Below are positions 43,060 through 52,612 of a stretch of DNA of 64,000 nucleotides, piece after piece (position 1 is the first letter of the stretch; each line of letters opens with the position of its first letter). The position numbers were made by a program, and so were the translations under genes. The stretch covers positions 2,189,501 through 2,253,500 of the forward strand of contig NZ_CP016953.1 of NCBI RefSeq assembly GCF_001708305.1, read 5' to 3'. The stretch comes from Streptococcus himalayensis (GTDB lineage: Bacteria > Bacillota > Bacilli > Lactobacillales > Streptococcaceae). A model generated the notes under the pieces. That model saw only the letters and a list, made by a program, of their open reading frames with translations, had not been told where the DNA came from and searched no databases.

Positions 43060-44625
43060 CTTATCTCCCTTATTGCGGATGACGAAGCCTGTCTTTTTCT
43101 CGCTAGAGATGCGTTTGCGTGGTTTTTTATTGTCTTTTCCAAAGCGGTCGCGGTCATTAGAGCGGCGTTTTTCCTTGTAATCTCTGCGGCCACCAGAACG
43201 ACGGTCATCTCCACGGCGGTTGTTTGACGATCTACCGCCTTTACCAGACGACTTGCCTCGTCCTCCGCCCTTATCACCTGGGACATACTTAAATGGCAAT
43301 GGTTTTTCACGCGCAATTTCTACTTCTGGCATGGATTCAGGATCTTGTACCGTCAAGCTCAAGATGTACATCGCCAATTCTTCTGGTGAAAATTCGCTGG
43401 CTAATTTGATTGCATCCTTCCCAAATTTATCAAAGTTTTTGCGAATGCTTTCATCGGCAAAATCACGTTCGATTTTCTTCAGTGCAATCTTTTTCTTAGC
43501 TTGGAAGGCTTCTTCTGCTGTCGCAGGTTTCATGCCTGTCATGCGTTTTTTGGTCAAATCTTCAATAATCTTGAGATAGCCCATTTCATTTGGCGATACA
43601 AAGGTAATGGATTGACCAGATTTTCCAGCACGACCTGTCCGGCCGATACGGTGAACATAGCTTTCTGGGTCCTGCGGAATATCATAGTTATAGACATGCG
43701 TCACGCCTGAAATATCTAAACCACGAGCTGCAACATCCGTTGCAACAAGGACATCAAGACCGCCCGTTTTGAAATCACGCAGAACACGGAGCCGCTTGCT
43801 TTGATCCAAGTCGCCATGAATTCCTTCTGCACGAAAACCTCTGATTTTCAATCCACGGGTCAATTCATCCACACGCCGCTTGGTCCGACCAAATACAATC
43901 GACAATTCTGGCTGATCGACATCCATGAGACGAGTCATGGTATCAAATTTTTCCTGCTCTTTGACACGAACATAGTATTGATCCACTAATTCCGTGGTCA
44001 ATTCTTTGGCTTCAATCTGAATATGCTCAGGATTTTTCATAAATTGAACGCCAATTCGCTTGATCGGAGCTGGCATAGTCGCTGAAAAGAGAAGGGTTTG
44101 GCGTTCTTCTGGAACACGAGAAATAATAGATTCAATATCTTCCAAGAAGCCCATGTTGAGCATTTCATCTGCTTCATCAAGGATAAGGGTTTCCACATGA
44201 TTGAGTTTCAAGGCCTTGCGTTTAATTAAATCAAGAAGACGACCTGGCGTTCCAACGACAATGTGCGCACCTGTTTTCAGTGCCTTGATTTGTTTTTCAA
44301 TACTCGAACCACCGTAGACTGAGCGTACTTTGACCCCCTTACCTCGTCCAAAACGAAAGAGCTCTTCCTGACTTTGAACTGCTAATTCGCGCGTTGGTGC
44401 AATCACTAAGGCTTGCACAATCAGCTCATCTGTGCGAATTTTTTCAAGAGTTGGCAAACCAAAGGCAGCTGTTTTTCCTGTTCCTGTCTGTGCTTGACCG
44501 ATAACATCCCTTCCCTCAAGGGCAAGGGGAATGGTCTTCTCTTGAATGGGGCTGGCTTCCACAAACCCTGCTGTTTCAATTTCTGCTAGCAAGTCAGCAG
44601 ATAACTGTAATTCATTAAATTTCAT
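43057..44625 (-). CDS. cshA: DEAD-box RNA helicase CshA-like
   Basis: 522 aa. Q motif and AQTGTGKTAAFGLP (motif I), PTRELAVQ (Ia), DEADEMLNMGF (II), SATMP (III), IVFGRTKRRVDEL (IV) and HRIGRTGRAGKSG (VI). A basic Arg/Gly-rich tail (residues about 440-522) suits RNA binding. The CshA type acts in mRNA decay and cold adaptation. Preceded by a leader of about 250 nt with an internal hairpin. Confidence 0.95.
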   Translation of the reverse strand: MKFNELQLSADLLAEIETAGFVEASPIQEKTIPLALEGRDVIGQAQTGTGKTAAFGLPTLEKIRTDELIVQALVIAPTRELAVQSQEELFRFGRGKGVKVRSVYGGSSIEKQIKALKTGAHIVVGTPGRLLDLIKRKALKLNHVETLILDEADEMLNMGFLEDIESIISRVPEERQTLLFSATMPAPIKRIGVQFMKNPEHIQIEAKELTTELVDQYYVRVKEQEKFDTMTRLMDVDQPELSIVFGRTKRRVDELTRGLKIRGFRAEGIHGDLDQSKRLRVLRDFKTGGLDVLVATDVAARGLDISGVTHVYNYDIPQDPESYVHRIGRTGRAGKSGQSITFVSPNEMGYLKIIEDLTKKRMTGMKPATAEEAFQAKKKIALKKIERDFADESIRKNFDKFGKDAIKLASEFSPEELAMYILSLTVQDPESMPEVEIAREKPLPFKYVPGDKGGGRGKSSGKGGRSSNNRRGDDRRSGGRRDYKEKRRSNDRDRFGKDNKKPRKRISSEKKTGFVIRNKGDK

Positions 44626-44796
44626 CTATCCTTCTTTCTAAGAGAGTGGAGTTATCTTTGTCGTTTCGCCTCCGCAAGGTTGTCGAAAGTCTATGACAAA
44701 CTCGACATTACTGCGCTCAAATACTTTTTTATAAAAGGATTTGAAGAGGCCAAACAGATATTCCACTCTAAACACCAATGGGACAGTAGCCCTCGT

Positions 44797-44832
44797 CTAA
44801 AAAAGAAAACTGTCTACGTAGGACAGGTTTTT
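44797..44832 (-). terminator. Terminator-like hairpin inside the cshA leader
   Basis: Minus strand: CCTGTCCTACGTAGACAG followed by TTTTCTTTTTT, about 100 nt after the likely promoter and about 170 nt before the cshA ATG. It could terminate transcription early (attenuation or a small RNA). Confidence 0.55.
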
Positions 44833-44905
44833 TAGACATCACTCTGGTGCAAGAAGTGGAGCTTTTTTCCCAATATTTACAATCTTGTTGCATTGCAACT
44901 TCTCT

Positions 44906-44911
44906 AGTATA
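44906..44911 (-). promoter_or_regulatory. Extended -10 promoter of the cshA leader
   Basis: TGTTATACT on the minus strand. No strong -35. A palindrome GTTGCAATGCAAC follows at the start of the transcript. Confidence 0.55.
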
Positions 44912-44976
44912 ACACAAATCTCAGAAATAGATAGCTTTTTATCCTTTTATTTCAAAGAGATTTCGTTTTCAAACTT

Positions 44977-45005
44977 TTGACAGAAGAAAAAGGATGTAGT
45001 ATAAT
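44977..45005 (+). promoter_or_regulatory. Consensus promoter of the 207-aa gene
   Basis: TTGACA (44977-44982), 17-bp spacer, TATAAT (45000-45005). A perfect sigma-A type promoter. Confidence 0.9.
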
Positions 45006-45032
45006 GCCAAAAAAAGAGAAAGAAGAAGGTCT

Positions 45033-45656
45033 ATGAAACGTCAAAAAACAAGAAAAAAGAAGGGAAAATTCCTTCGTACAATTCTCATCATTTCAGCCCT
45101 ACTCCTTACGGCCAGCATTTTTCTCTACCAAAATGGTCGTATCGCTGGACAATGGCATAGCCCAAATCTAGAACAAATCGCTCGTCAGAAAATCCAAGAA
45201 GAGCTGAACAAGCAAGTGGAAGGACTTGGAACAGAACTTGACCTTACCACTCTATTAAAGCAACAGCAAGTCATCTTAGAAGTCAAAGACGATAGAGCGA
45301 CTCTCAAGCTCACTGCTACTTTGGACAAAGAAGCCCTCCTTGCTAGCATAGGAATTTCAGCGGATTCTTTTCTTGCAGAAACCTTGACTGCGACTCTCGA
45401 GCAGGCCATGACCACCACCCTGCAAAACCAAGGAATTCACTACGATAGCGCCAAAGGAACCCTTTCCACCACACTCTTTGAAGGGCAGCTCAATCCCCTT
45501 TTTCATATCATCACGATTGAAACCATCACTACCGCTCCTTGGACAGGCTTAGAAACCACTGGCCTCAAAGAGGGCAGCGTCATTCCTTACTGGCGTTCTG
45601 GCTCTACCATTTCCTTTGCTGGAAATCATGACTATCGCTTCAACAAACTTCCCTAA
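45033..45656 (+). CDS. Membrane-anchored protein of unknown function
   Basis: 207 aa. Very basic cytoplasmic start (MKRQKTRKKKGKFLR), one membrane helix (about 15-33), and an extracytoplasmic domain with many Thr and alternating beta/helix pattern (QKIQEELNKQVEGLGTELDLTTLLKQQQ). No lipobox or LPXTG. Family not recognised. It has a consensus promoter and a strong terminator, so it is a well-expressed single gene rather than a shadow ORF. Confidence 0.75.
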   Translation: MKRQKTRKKKGKFLRTILIISALLLTASIFLYQNGRIAGQWHSPNLEQIARQKIQEELNKQVEGLGTELDLTTLLKQQQVILEVKDDRATLKLTATLDKEALLASIGISADSFLAETLTATLEQAMTTTLQNQGIHYDSAKGTLSTTLFEGQLNPLFHIITIETITTAPWTGLETTGLKEGSVIPYWRSGSTISFAGNHDYRFNKLP

Positions 45657-45662
45657 CCTCTC

Positions 45663-45696
45663 AAAAAGAGTTGAGCCACCATGCCCAACTCTTTTT
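45663..45696 (+). terminator. Bidirectional terminator between the 207-aa gene and corA
   Basis: Perfect 11-bp stem AAAAAGAGTTG / CAACTCTTTTT, T-run on both strands. Confidence 0.9.
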
Positions 45697-45697
45697 C

Positions 45698-46609
45698 CTA
45701 TGATTGTTTATTGGCTGCCCATTTCAAGAGCTCTGCCAAGACTCCCCACAAGACAATGCTAATAATGACGATATACATCCAAGCATGGTCATTTTCCATC
45801 CATGGCAATGGCACATTCATGCCAAAGAAACCTGTAATCACGGCTAATACCGCTAATAAAATCGAGATAATCGTTAGCAAGGTCAAGTTATCGTTTAAAT
45901 TATTATTCAAAACATTATTGTAGGAGCTAGACAGCTGTTGCAGGACTTGTGAGACCAAGTCTGTCATCGCAACCAACTGACGAGCTTCAATCATGGCATC
46001 TTCAAACTGTTCGGTTTCTACCTCATCAAATGCGCGATAAATAGCATGTCCTTTGATGTGTTCTAACAGCATGAGATTTTGCTTAGCAGCTGCCAACAAA
46101 TAGACCGTACTGGTTTCTAAGTCCGATAAGGCAAACAAGTGCTTTTTCGTTGTCTTTTGGCGTAAAAGACTGTTAATCTCATCCTTGGTCTTATCCATTC
46201 TTTCGATAATCGGATAATAGGAATGACTAATCAACTCAATACTGGCAAAGAGAAATTTATAGACAGAAATAGAGTCATGACGCTCTAGATAGTCCATCAT
46301 ATTGTTTACCACATAAGCATTGTCTTCGTCCGTAATCGTAATCAAACGATTTTTTTGTACGATGAAGGTCATAGGAATGGTTTCATAATAGTCCTTTTCT
46401 CGCTCCACATCAAGAACATTATAGATAAAAACAACCGTTCCATCTTCACGATTGTAATCCATGTGCGCTCGCTCATGTTTATCAAGGGCGTATTCAATCG
46501 TTTCTCGATCAATGTCGTATTTCTGATAATCATCAGGAACTCGCGCGAAAGTAGCCGCATCGAGATTAATCCAAGACATCCCATTTTTCAAATTTTTTTC
46601 AATAAACAT
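45698..46609 (-). CDS. CorA-family magnesium/metal transporter
   Basis: 303 aa. Large cytoplasmic N-domain, then two C-terminal membrane helices with the pore signature GFFGMNVPLPW (GMN). Acts as a pentameric Mg2+ (or other divalent) channel. Start taken at 46607-46609 because AGGAGAG precedes it; a longer frame would overlap the upstream yitT-like gene. Confidence 0.92.
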   Translation of the reverse strand: MFIEKNLKNGMSWINLDAATFARVPDDYQKYDIDRETIEYALDKHERAHMDYNREDGTVVFIYNVLDVEREKDYYETIPMTFIVQKNRLITITDEDNAYVVNNMMDYLERHDSISVYKFLFASIELISHSYYPIIERMDKTKDEINSLLRQKTTKKHLFALSDLETSTVYLLAAAKQNLMLLEHIKGHAIYRAFDEVETEQFEDAMIEARQLVAMTDLVSQVLQQLSSSYNNVLNNNLNDNLTLLTIISILLAVLAVITGFFGMNVPLPWMENDHAWMYIVIISIVLWGVLAELLKWAANKQS

Positions 46610-46623
46610 CTCTGTTCTCTCTC

Positions 46624-47223
46624 CTAGGAAGTTGGGTTGCTTTTCTTCGCCAATGCTAATAAAGCATCGAGCGTTCGGCTGATAATGACAATCATCACCA
46701 GCGTATAGAAGGTCTTGAGCCAACCAATTTTAAGTGCCAAAGGCAGCAAGACCAAAATATCTATGGCGAGAATAACCTTAGCAACCTTCCACCCCCAATA
46801 TTTTTCACATAAAAGAGCGATGATGTCACTCCCTGCCGTTGTCCCTTGACCCAGCAACACCATGGCCAAGGAAATCCCCGTCAATATCCCTGCTGGAAAC
46901 ATAGCAATATAGGGAACTTGATAAAGTCCTTGAAGGGATTTCGTCCCTTCCAAGGACAAAGACATCATGACAATGGATAAGAGGGTATATATCACGCGCT
47001 TCTTATCCAAAAATGTATAGGCTAACACCAACAAAACAGCATTAAAGATAAAACTGGTCAGCCCAACACTCCACCCAAAAACATAGTAGAGAAGCAGAGT
47101 CAACCCTGTAATTCCCCCTTCTCCAAATTCATTGGGAATCACAAAAAGATTGATATTGATGCCAAACAGAATGGAGCCTAGAATAACCAAGGCTGTATTT
47201 TTGAGTTCTTCTTTTCTCATCAT
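46624..47223 (-). CDS. YitT-family membrane protein
   Basis: 199 aa, about five to six membrane helices, of the YitT/DUF161 type: ILGSILFGININLFVIPNEFGEGGITGLTLLLYY and GQGTTAGSDIIALL are characteristic. No C-terminal DUF2179 domain. Function unknown. 14 bp upstream of corA, probably co-transcribed. Confidence 0.85.
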   Translation of the reverse strand: MMRKEELKNTALVILGSILFGININLFVIPNEFGEGGITGLTLLLYYVFGWSVGLTSFIFNAVLLVLAYTFLDKKRVIYTLLSIVMMSLSLEGTKSLQGLYQVPYIAMFPAGILTGISLAMVLLGQGTTAGSDIIALLCEKYWGWKVAKVILAIDILVLLPLALKIGWLKTFYTLVMIVIISRTLDALLALAKKSNPTS

Positions 47224-47230
47224 CCTTATC

Positions 47231-47611
47231 TTAACCTAGCACCGCTTCGGCAAGAGCCTGCTGAATGGCAATAACACTTTTATCACTCTTAAATTGCAGA
47301 GTTTCAGCAGGTTCTACACCAGATGAAATCCAGATTTTCAACTCAGCATCCAGGTCAAAATGCCCAGATGTTTCAACTTCAAAACGAGAAATGGAACGAT
47401 AGGGAATAGATTTATAGGACGTTTTCTTTCCGGTCATTCCTTGTTTGTCTACCAAAATCAAGCGCTTATCGGTAAAAACGATTAAATCACGAATTAGGCT
47501 AAAGGCTTCATTTACCTGTTCTGTCGGTAATAAAACCGCCTCTAGTTGTGCTTCTACTCTTGCTGCATCCGTTTGACCAGCATTCCCCATTAAACCAGAT
47601 AATAGTCCCAT
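47231..47611 (-). CDS. Bacterial PH-domain (YvbH-like) protein
   Basis: 126 aa, one bacterial pleckstrin-homology domain: IRDLIVFTDKRLILVDKQGMTGKKTSYKSIPY RSISRFEVET, shown here in two pieces. Cytoplasmic. Function unknown. Lies 7 bp before yitT and 15 bp after prfC on the same strand. Confidence 0.82.
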   Translation of the reverse strand: MGLLSGLMGNAGQTDAARVEAQLEAVLLPTEQVNEAFSLIRDLIVFTDKRLILVDKQGMTGKKTSYKSIPYRSISRFEVETSGHFDLDAELKIWISSGVEPAETLQFKSDKSVIAIQQALAEAVLG

Positions 47612-47626
47612 TTTAAGCCTTCTTTC

Positions 47627-49171
47627 TTACATCTTTTCTTCTAGTACCACATCTGGATACTTGTCCGCAAACCAACGGAGGGCAAAGTCATTTTCAAAGA
47701 GGAATACAGGATGGTCAAAGCGATCCTTGGCAAGAATATTACGGCTAGACGACATCCGCTCATCCAGCTGTTCTTCCGAAATCCAACGCACCGTCTTTTT
47801 CCCCATTGGAGTCATCACAACTTCTGCATTGTATTCATTTTCCATGCGGTGTTTAAAAACTTCAAACTGGAGCTGACCAACGGCCCCCAGCATATACTCG
47901 CCTGTCTGATAATTGGTGTAAAGCTGAATGGCCCCCTCTTGCACCAACTGTTCAATTCCCTTGTGGAAGGATTTTTGTTTCATCACATTTTTGGCAAAAA
48001 CTTTCATGAAAATTTCAGGAGTAAAGGTTGGCAGGGGTTCAAATTCAAACTTGTTTTTTCCAACCGTTAGCGTATCACCAACTTGGTAGGTTCCTGTATC
48101 ATAGACCCCAATAATATCACCTGCTACTGCATTTTCAACATTCTCCCGTGCCTCAGCCATAAACTGGGTGACATTAGACAGCTTAGCTTTCTTTCCTGTA
48201 CGAGTAAGATTGACATCCATCCCACGCTCAAATTCACCAGAAACAATGCGGACAAAAGCAATTCGGTCGCGATGACGAGGATCCATGTTGGCTTGGATTT
48301 TAAAAACAAAACCAGAGAAGTCATTAGATAAGGGCTCGACTATCTCACCGTCCGTTTTCAAATGCCCATGCGGTTCTGGTGCGAATTGCAAGAAGGTTTC
48401 AAGGAAGGTTTGCACCCCAAAATTCGTTAGGGCCGAGCCAAAGAAAACCGGTGTTAGCTTTCCTTCTAAAATAGCACTTTCTGAAAATTCATTTCCCGCT
48501 TCGCTCAAAAGTTCAATGTCCTCTAAGACTTGAGCATAGAAAGGATTGCTTCCAAAGAGCGCTTCTCCCTCATCAAAACTGGCAAAGCGTTCCTCACTAC
48601 GATAGAGTTCTAACCGCTTGTTATGCAAGTCATACAAGCCCTCAAACGATTTTCCCATACCAATTGGCCAATTCATTGGAAAACTTGCAATCCCAAGAAC
48701 TTCTTCCAATTCTTCCAAGAGATCAAGTGGCTCACGACCGTCACGGTCCAATTTATTGATAAAGGTAAAAACTGGGATATTACGGTGTTTTACGACTTCA
48801 AATAATTTCTTAGTCTGAGCCTCGATCCCCTTTGCGGAGTCAATCACCATGACCGCCGCATCAACTGCCATCAGCGTCCGATAAGTATCTTCTGAGAAGT
48901 CCTCGTGTCCTGGGGTATCTAAGATATTAACCCGCTTGCCATCGTAGTCAAACTGCATCACAGAAGAAGTCACTGAAATTCCCCGCTGTTTCTCAATATC
49001 CATCCAGTCAGACTTAGCAAAATTTCCTGTCTTTTTTCCCTTAACCGTACCAGCTTCACGAATTTCCCCACCGAAGTAGAGCAACTGCTCTGTAATCGTT
49101 GTTTTCCCCGCATCCGGGTGGGAAATAATGGCAAAGGTACGGCGTTTTTTTATCTCATCTTGTAATGTCAT
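47627..49171 (-). CDS. prfC: Peptide chain release factor 3
   Basis: 514-aa translational GTPase that recycles RF1/RF2. G1 [12 protein letters not shown], switch [11 protein letters not shown]3 [12 protein letters not shown]4 NKLDRD, followed by the EF-Tu-like domain 2 and the RF3-specific C-terminal domain. Intact. Confidence 0.96.
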   Translation of the reverse strand: MTLQDEIKKRRTFAIISHPDAGKTTITEQLLYFGGEIREAGTVKGKKTGNFAKSDWMDIEKQRGISVTSSVMQFDYDGKRVNILDTPGHEDFSEDTYRTLMAVDAAVMVIDSAKGIEAQTKKLFEVVKHRNIPVFTFINKLDRDGREPLDLLEELEEVLGIASFPMNWPIGMGKSFEGLYDLHNKRLELYRSEERFASFDEGEALFGSNPFYAQVLEDIELLSEAGNEFSESAILEGKLTPVFFGSALTNFGVQTFLETFLQFAPEPHGHLKTDGEIVEPLSNDFSGFVFKIQANMDPRHRDRIAFVRIVSGEFERGMDVNLTRTGKKAKLSNVTQFMAEARENVENAVAGDIIGVYDTGTYQVGDTLTVGKNKFEFEPLPTFTPEIFMKVFAKNVMKQKSFHKGIEQLVQEGAIQLYTNYQTGEYMLGAVGQLQFEVFKHRMENEYNAEVVMTPMGKKTVRWISEEQLDERMSSSRNILAKDRFDHPVFLFENDFALRWFADKYPDVVLEEKM

Positions 49172-49299
49172 CTTTTTTTCTCCTTATCATCCTTGTATCT
49201 ACCTGCGTTTCTCACTTCCTACATTGGATGTCTCCTTTTCTCTAACCCATCTAGTATAGCTAATTTCAAGGATTTTTTCAATCATTTCAGCACACTTCT

Positions 49300-49543
49300 C
49301 ACGACAAACGCATGAAGAAAATTTTTCAGAATTATTTCTAAAATGTGATTTTTTATTCTGAATTATTGAAAACCAAAACTCGTAATTGCCGAAAGCGAAA
49401 CTTTCATGTAGTATTAAAGGATGAAAAACTAGAGAATTTCTCGAAAATCCTTCGGATTTTTTGTAAAATAAGGTTATCAAAGTGGGCATTTTGGCGTTTT
49501 CACAACTTTTTCAACGAATGATTTTCTTCATGCATTTGTCGTG
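49300..49543 (-). repeat. MITE-like repeat family A, copy 2 (inverted)
   Basis: 244 bp. Both ends carry the best-preserved inverted terminal repeat: CACGACAAACGCATGAAG at the left and CACGACAAATGCATGAAG read inward from the right. The interior is the reverse complement of copies at 1856 and 62227. It fills the centre of the 617-bp prfC/TIGR02206 gap; the rest of that gap shows only a terminator. Confidence 0.88.
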
Positions 49544-49664
49544 CCGATTTCTATTCACTCAGTACCTTCATTTCTTAAAATTTCAACCAATCGGCTCAAT
49601 GTTCATAGAAGAACGAATAGTCACTACTTTTCATATATTATTTAAAAACAAATGACAAATCGCT

Positions 49665-49709
49665 AAAAACCGCAGAAAGTGGAGTTAATAGCCTCTCTCT
49701 GCGGTTTTT
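49665..49709 (-). terminator. Terminator after the TIGR02206 gene
   Basis: Perfect 12-bp stem AAAAACCGCAGA / TCTGCGGTTTTT, T-rich on both strands. Confidence 0.85.
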
Positions 49710-49788
49710 GATTTCTAAACTTCCAACTGGGCAACTCTTTTACGACTGATGTCTGTCAACACTAGCACATAGAAAAGAGTGATACCAC

Positions 49789-50496
49789 TCAGCCCAGCTC
49801 TTCATCCACCCTTTCACTCCACCTTTGCTCTTCTAGGGTACGCCAGAACTTCAGTCCCTTAAATACTGAACATAAGGCCACGATAAAGACTAGCGTCATG
49901 ATCAGATAATTGAGAAACAATCCGTGATTGCCAACTAAGGGTGGCTGGCGTAAGAAGCCATAATCGCCCCCGGTCAAGATATCTACCAGCAATATCCCAA
50001 GATTAAGAATGACCGTGATTTCCACGATATGACGCTTGGTTAAGTGCAAGGCTTTTCGGCGTTGCAGATAAATCAAGGAAGAGCCCAACAAGGCCACATG
50101 ACCACAAATAAAGGAAAAGATAGTCACATGAAACCAAGGAAAGGGATCAAAGACTGGATAGAGAAGGGCAACAATAGAACCAAAAACGCCAATTCCTGCA
50201 AAGTATTCCTTGTAAAGCCACTCGTCTGGCATGAGTAGCAAGGCAAACATGGCCATCCGGCAATGATAAAGCGGTAAACTCTCTGATATAGGCGTTCTCG
50301 TCCAGATATACCAGCCATAGAGGGTCAGGAGTTGTATCACTTGCAGACCTTTGAACGCAAACAAGCAGGACTGTTTTTGATAAGCCTTCATAACCCCATA
50401 TATCACTCCTACTAAGAGCAAGGCCAAGCACGCATGATCTACAAGCGTCAATTGCGGCGGCTCTGTCTGAACGGCTGTAAAAAATTCCTCTATCAT
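49789..50496 (-). CDS. TIGR02206-family (YwaF-like) integral membrane protein
   Basis: 235 aa with six to seven membrane helices. The LPLYHCRM motif and VFDPFPWFHVTIFSFICGH are typical of the YwaF/TIGR02206 family. Function unknown. Followed by a strong terminator. Confidence 0.82.
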   Translation of the reverse strand: MIEEFFTAVQTEPPQLTLVDHACLALLLVGVIYGVMKAYQKQSCLFAFKGLQVIQLLTLYGWYIWTRTPISESLPLYHCRMAMFALLLMPDEWLYKEYFAGIGVFGSIVALLYPVFDPFPWFHVTIFSFICGHVALLGSSLIYLQRRKALHLTKRHIVEITVILNLGILLVDILTGGDYGFLRQPPLVGNHGLFLNYLIMTLVFIVALCSVFKGLKFWRTLEEQRWSERVDEELG

Positions 50497-50535
50497 CGTT
50501 TCTCTCCTTTATAGTCCTTCCACTCATTCGAACTC

Positions 50536-51147
50536 TTAATCAATCATTTGAGGTTTTCTCCCCTGATAAATCTCCCAACACCATGTGATTTGCTCACCTG
50601 TTATCCGTGTTTGCGACAAGACTGGCAAGTCATCTATCTCAAAAAATCGCAGCTCTGCAATCTCATGATTGGGCTGAAAAGCTCCTTCTAAAAGCTCACA
50701 AGCAAAGACACATTTCATAAATTGCTGCCCTTGAAATTGATGACGATTCGTATCAAAAATCGCCAATAATTCCTTGACATCCGCTGTAAATCCTGTCTCT
50801 TCTTTCACTTCTTTGGCTACATTTTCTCTTAGAGATAAGCCGATCTCTGCAAATCCACCTGGCAAGCTCCAATCGTCTTTGCCCACTCCTCTTACCAAGC
50901 AAATCTGATTTTCTTTAACGATAAAGGCACGGACATCTAGCAAAGGGGTCGCATAGGAGCGAGTCGGGCGGAGCAAATCACCCACCTCTTGAGGGTCTAA
51001 ATCGGTCATAGACTCCAATAACTGGTGCAACTCTTTTTCAATCTCTTCATAGCGTTCCTGATCAAAAGGATTGCGACTAAAAGAAAGACCTGTATGGGTG
51101 ATTGCCAGTAAGCGTTGGAGAGCCAAGGCCATGTGTTTAGCGTCCAT
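50536..51147 (-). CDS. Nudix hydrolase with N-terminal NUDIX_N domain
   Basis: 203 aa. A helical N-domain of about 60 aa precedes the Nudix fold. The Nudix box GGFAEIGLSLRENVAKEVKE followed by ETGF lacks the first glutamate of Gx5Ex7REUxEExGU (Leu instead) and has Lys for Arg. The EVKEE metal-binding part is intact. Both changes are common in this YjhB-like ADP-ribose-pyrophosphatase branch. It overlaps the murF 3' end by 11 bp. Confidence 0.88.
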   Translation of the reverse strand: MDAKHMALALQRLLAITHTGLSFSRNPFDQERYEEIEKELHQLLESMTDLDPQEVGDLLRPTRSYATPLLDVRAFIVKENQICLVRGVGKDDWSLPGGFAEIGLSLRENVAKEVKEETGFTADVKELLAIFDTNRHQFQGQQFMKCVFACELLEGAFQPNHEIAELRFFEIDDLPVLSQTRITGEQITWCWEIYQGRKPQMID

Positions 51148-52510
51148 TTTCCAATCTTTCTACCAATAGGGCTAGATTCATGCTGTTACTGCCTTTGAGA
51201 AGGACTTGATCCTTTGGATGCAATGTCTCAGCAACAAGGGCACAAAGCTCCTCAAATTCATCCTTCTCTTCATCCTTGACAAAGTAATGAAGCGCTTCTG
51301 GAGCAAACCGTTCTTTTGCCTGATTGTACAAGGCTGCCATATCTTTTCCATATAAAAATAGCTGAGAAATGCATTCAGGATCTAGAGTATTAATCACGGC
51401 TGCATGCATGGCGAAAGACTCCTCCCCCAACTCCTTCATATCTGCCAAGACAGCTAGCTTTCGCCCCCCTGGATTGGCAGGAATGCTTGAGAAAGTCTCT
51501 AAAATCAAGCGCATCGCCGTTGGATTGGCATTGTACACATCTGACAGTAAATCGGCTCCATTCTGGGCTTTTTTCCACTCAGTCCGATTGCGGGTCAAGC
51601 GTAACTGCAGAAAGGCCGCGACAATCTCCTCGTCACTAATGCCCTCTTTTTTAGCAACATAGGCTGCTAGCATAGCGTTGGTGGCGTTGTATTTTCCAGT
51701 CACAGGGAGGGTGATTACGTTCTCCATTTCATTCCATGAAAAATGCAAACTTTCTTTTTCCTCCACCAATTCACGCAGATACAAATCTCCCCCTTGGCCA
51801 AATCGTATCACTTCTTGGTCCTGCGGGAGATACTCCTCGATAATGGCATCTGTAGGAACCAAAAGCAGTCCTCCTTTTGCCATCCCATCTGCGATTTGCA
51901 ATTTCCCTTGAGCAATTTCAGAGCGATTCTTGAAAAATTCCAGATGGGCTTCTCCTACCAAGGTGACGATGCCCACTTTTGGCCGAGCCAACATCGACAG
52001 CAAATGAATGTCGCCCAAATGGTCCTGCCCCATTTCCAGAACTAGCTTTTCAGTTCCTTCTGGCATGTGCAAAATGGTGTAAGGAAGACCAATTTCATTG
52101 TTGTAATTCCCTTGAGTTTTATAGGTTTTAAAGCGACTGGATAGGAGATGGGCCAGCATGTCCTTGGTCGTTGTTTTCCCATTTGAACCCGTCACCGCAA
52201 AAACATCAACCGCCATTTTTTCGAGGTAATAGTGGGCTAAGTACTGCATAGCGGCTAATACATCATCCACTAAAATATAAGGGACATCTGATAAGGATTT
52301 TTCTGACAAGGTTGCTGCAGCTCCCTTCTCAAAAGCCGTTGAGATAAAGTCATGTCCATCTCGCACACCTTTTAAGGGCAAAAATAAATCTCCATCTTCA
52401 ATCAAGCGGCTATCAAACTCAGCTTTTTTAAATACCTTATCCTCAAACACCGTCACATCATTTTTGGCTTTCACTACACGCGCCACTTCATACAAGCTTA
52501 ATTTCATCAT
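51137..52510 (-). CDS. murF: UDP-MurNAc-tripeptide--D-Ala-D-Ala ligase
   Basis: Adds D-Ala-D-Ala to the precursor. 457 aa. ATP loop AVTGSNGKTTTKDML (about 105-118), NEIGLPYTIL, the HLEFF region, and the C-terminal DVYNANPTAM. Extended -10 (TGATATAAT) about 40 bp upstream. It lies downstream of ddl, whose product is its substrate, with a terminator between. Confidence 0.97.
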   Translation of the reverse strand: MMKLSLYEVARVVKAKNDVTVFEDKVFKKAEFDSRLIEDGDLFLPLKGVRDGHDFISTAFEKGAAATLSEKSLSDVPYILVDDVLAAMQYLAHYYLEKMAVDVFAVTGSNGKTTTKDMLAHLLSSRFKTYKTQGNYNNEIGLPYTILHMPEGTEKLVLEMGQDHLGDIHLLSMLARPKVGIVTLVGEAHLEFFKNRSEIAQGKLQIADGMAKGGLLLVPTDAIIEEYLPQDQEVIRFGQGGDLYLRELVEEKESLHFSWNEMENVITLPVTGKYNATNAMLAAYVAKKEGISDEEIVAAFLQLRLTRNRTEWKKAQNGADLLSDVYNANPTAMRLILETFSSIPANPGGRKLAVLADMKELGEESFAMHAAVINTLDPECISQLFLYGKDMAALYNQAKERFAPEALHYFVKDEEKDEFEELCALVAETLHPKDQVLLKGSNSMNLALLVERLENGR

Positions 52511-52576
52511 TCTTCACCTTCTAGTCTATACTTTCTCCATTATATCATAGAACAGTCGAAAGATTGGTAATAAAGG

Positions 52577-52612
52577 CAAAAAGGAGAGAGAACATCTGTC
52601 CTCCGCTCCTCC
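52577..52612 (-). terminator. Probable terminator of ddl
   Basis: Minus-strand GGAGGAGCGGAGG...CTCTCTCC followed by TTTTTG, directly after the ddl stop. The stem is imperfect. Confidence 0.5.

Noticed and set aside
49199..49489. 96-aa ORF upstream of prfC
   Set aside because: Largely composed of family A repeat sequence.
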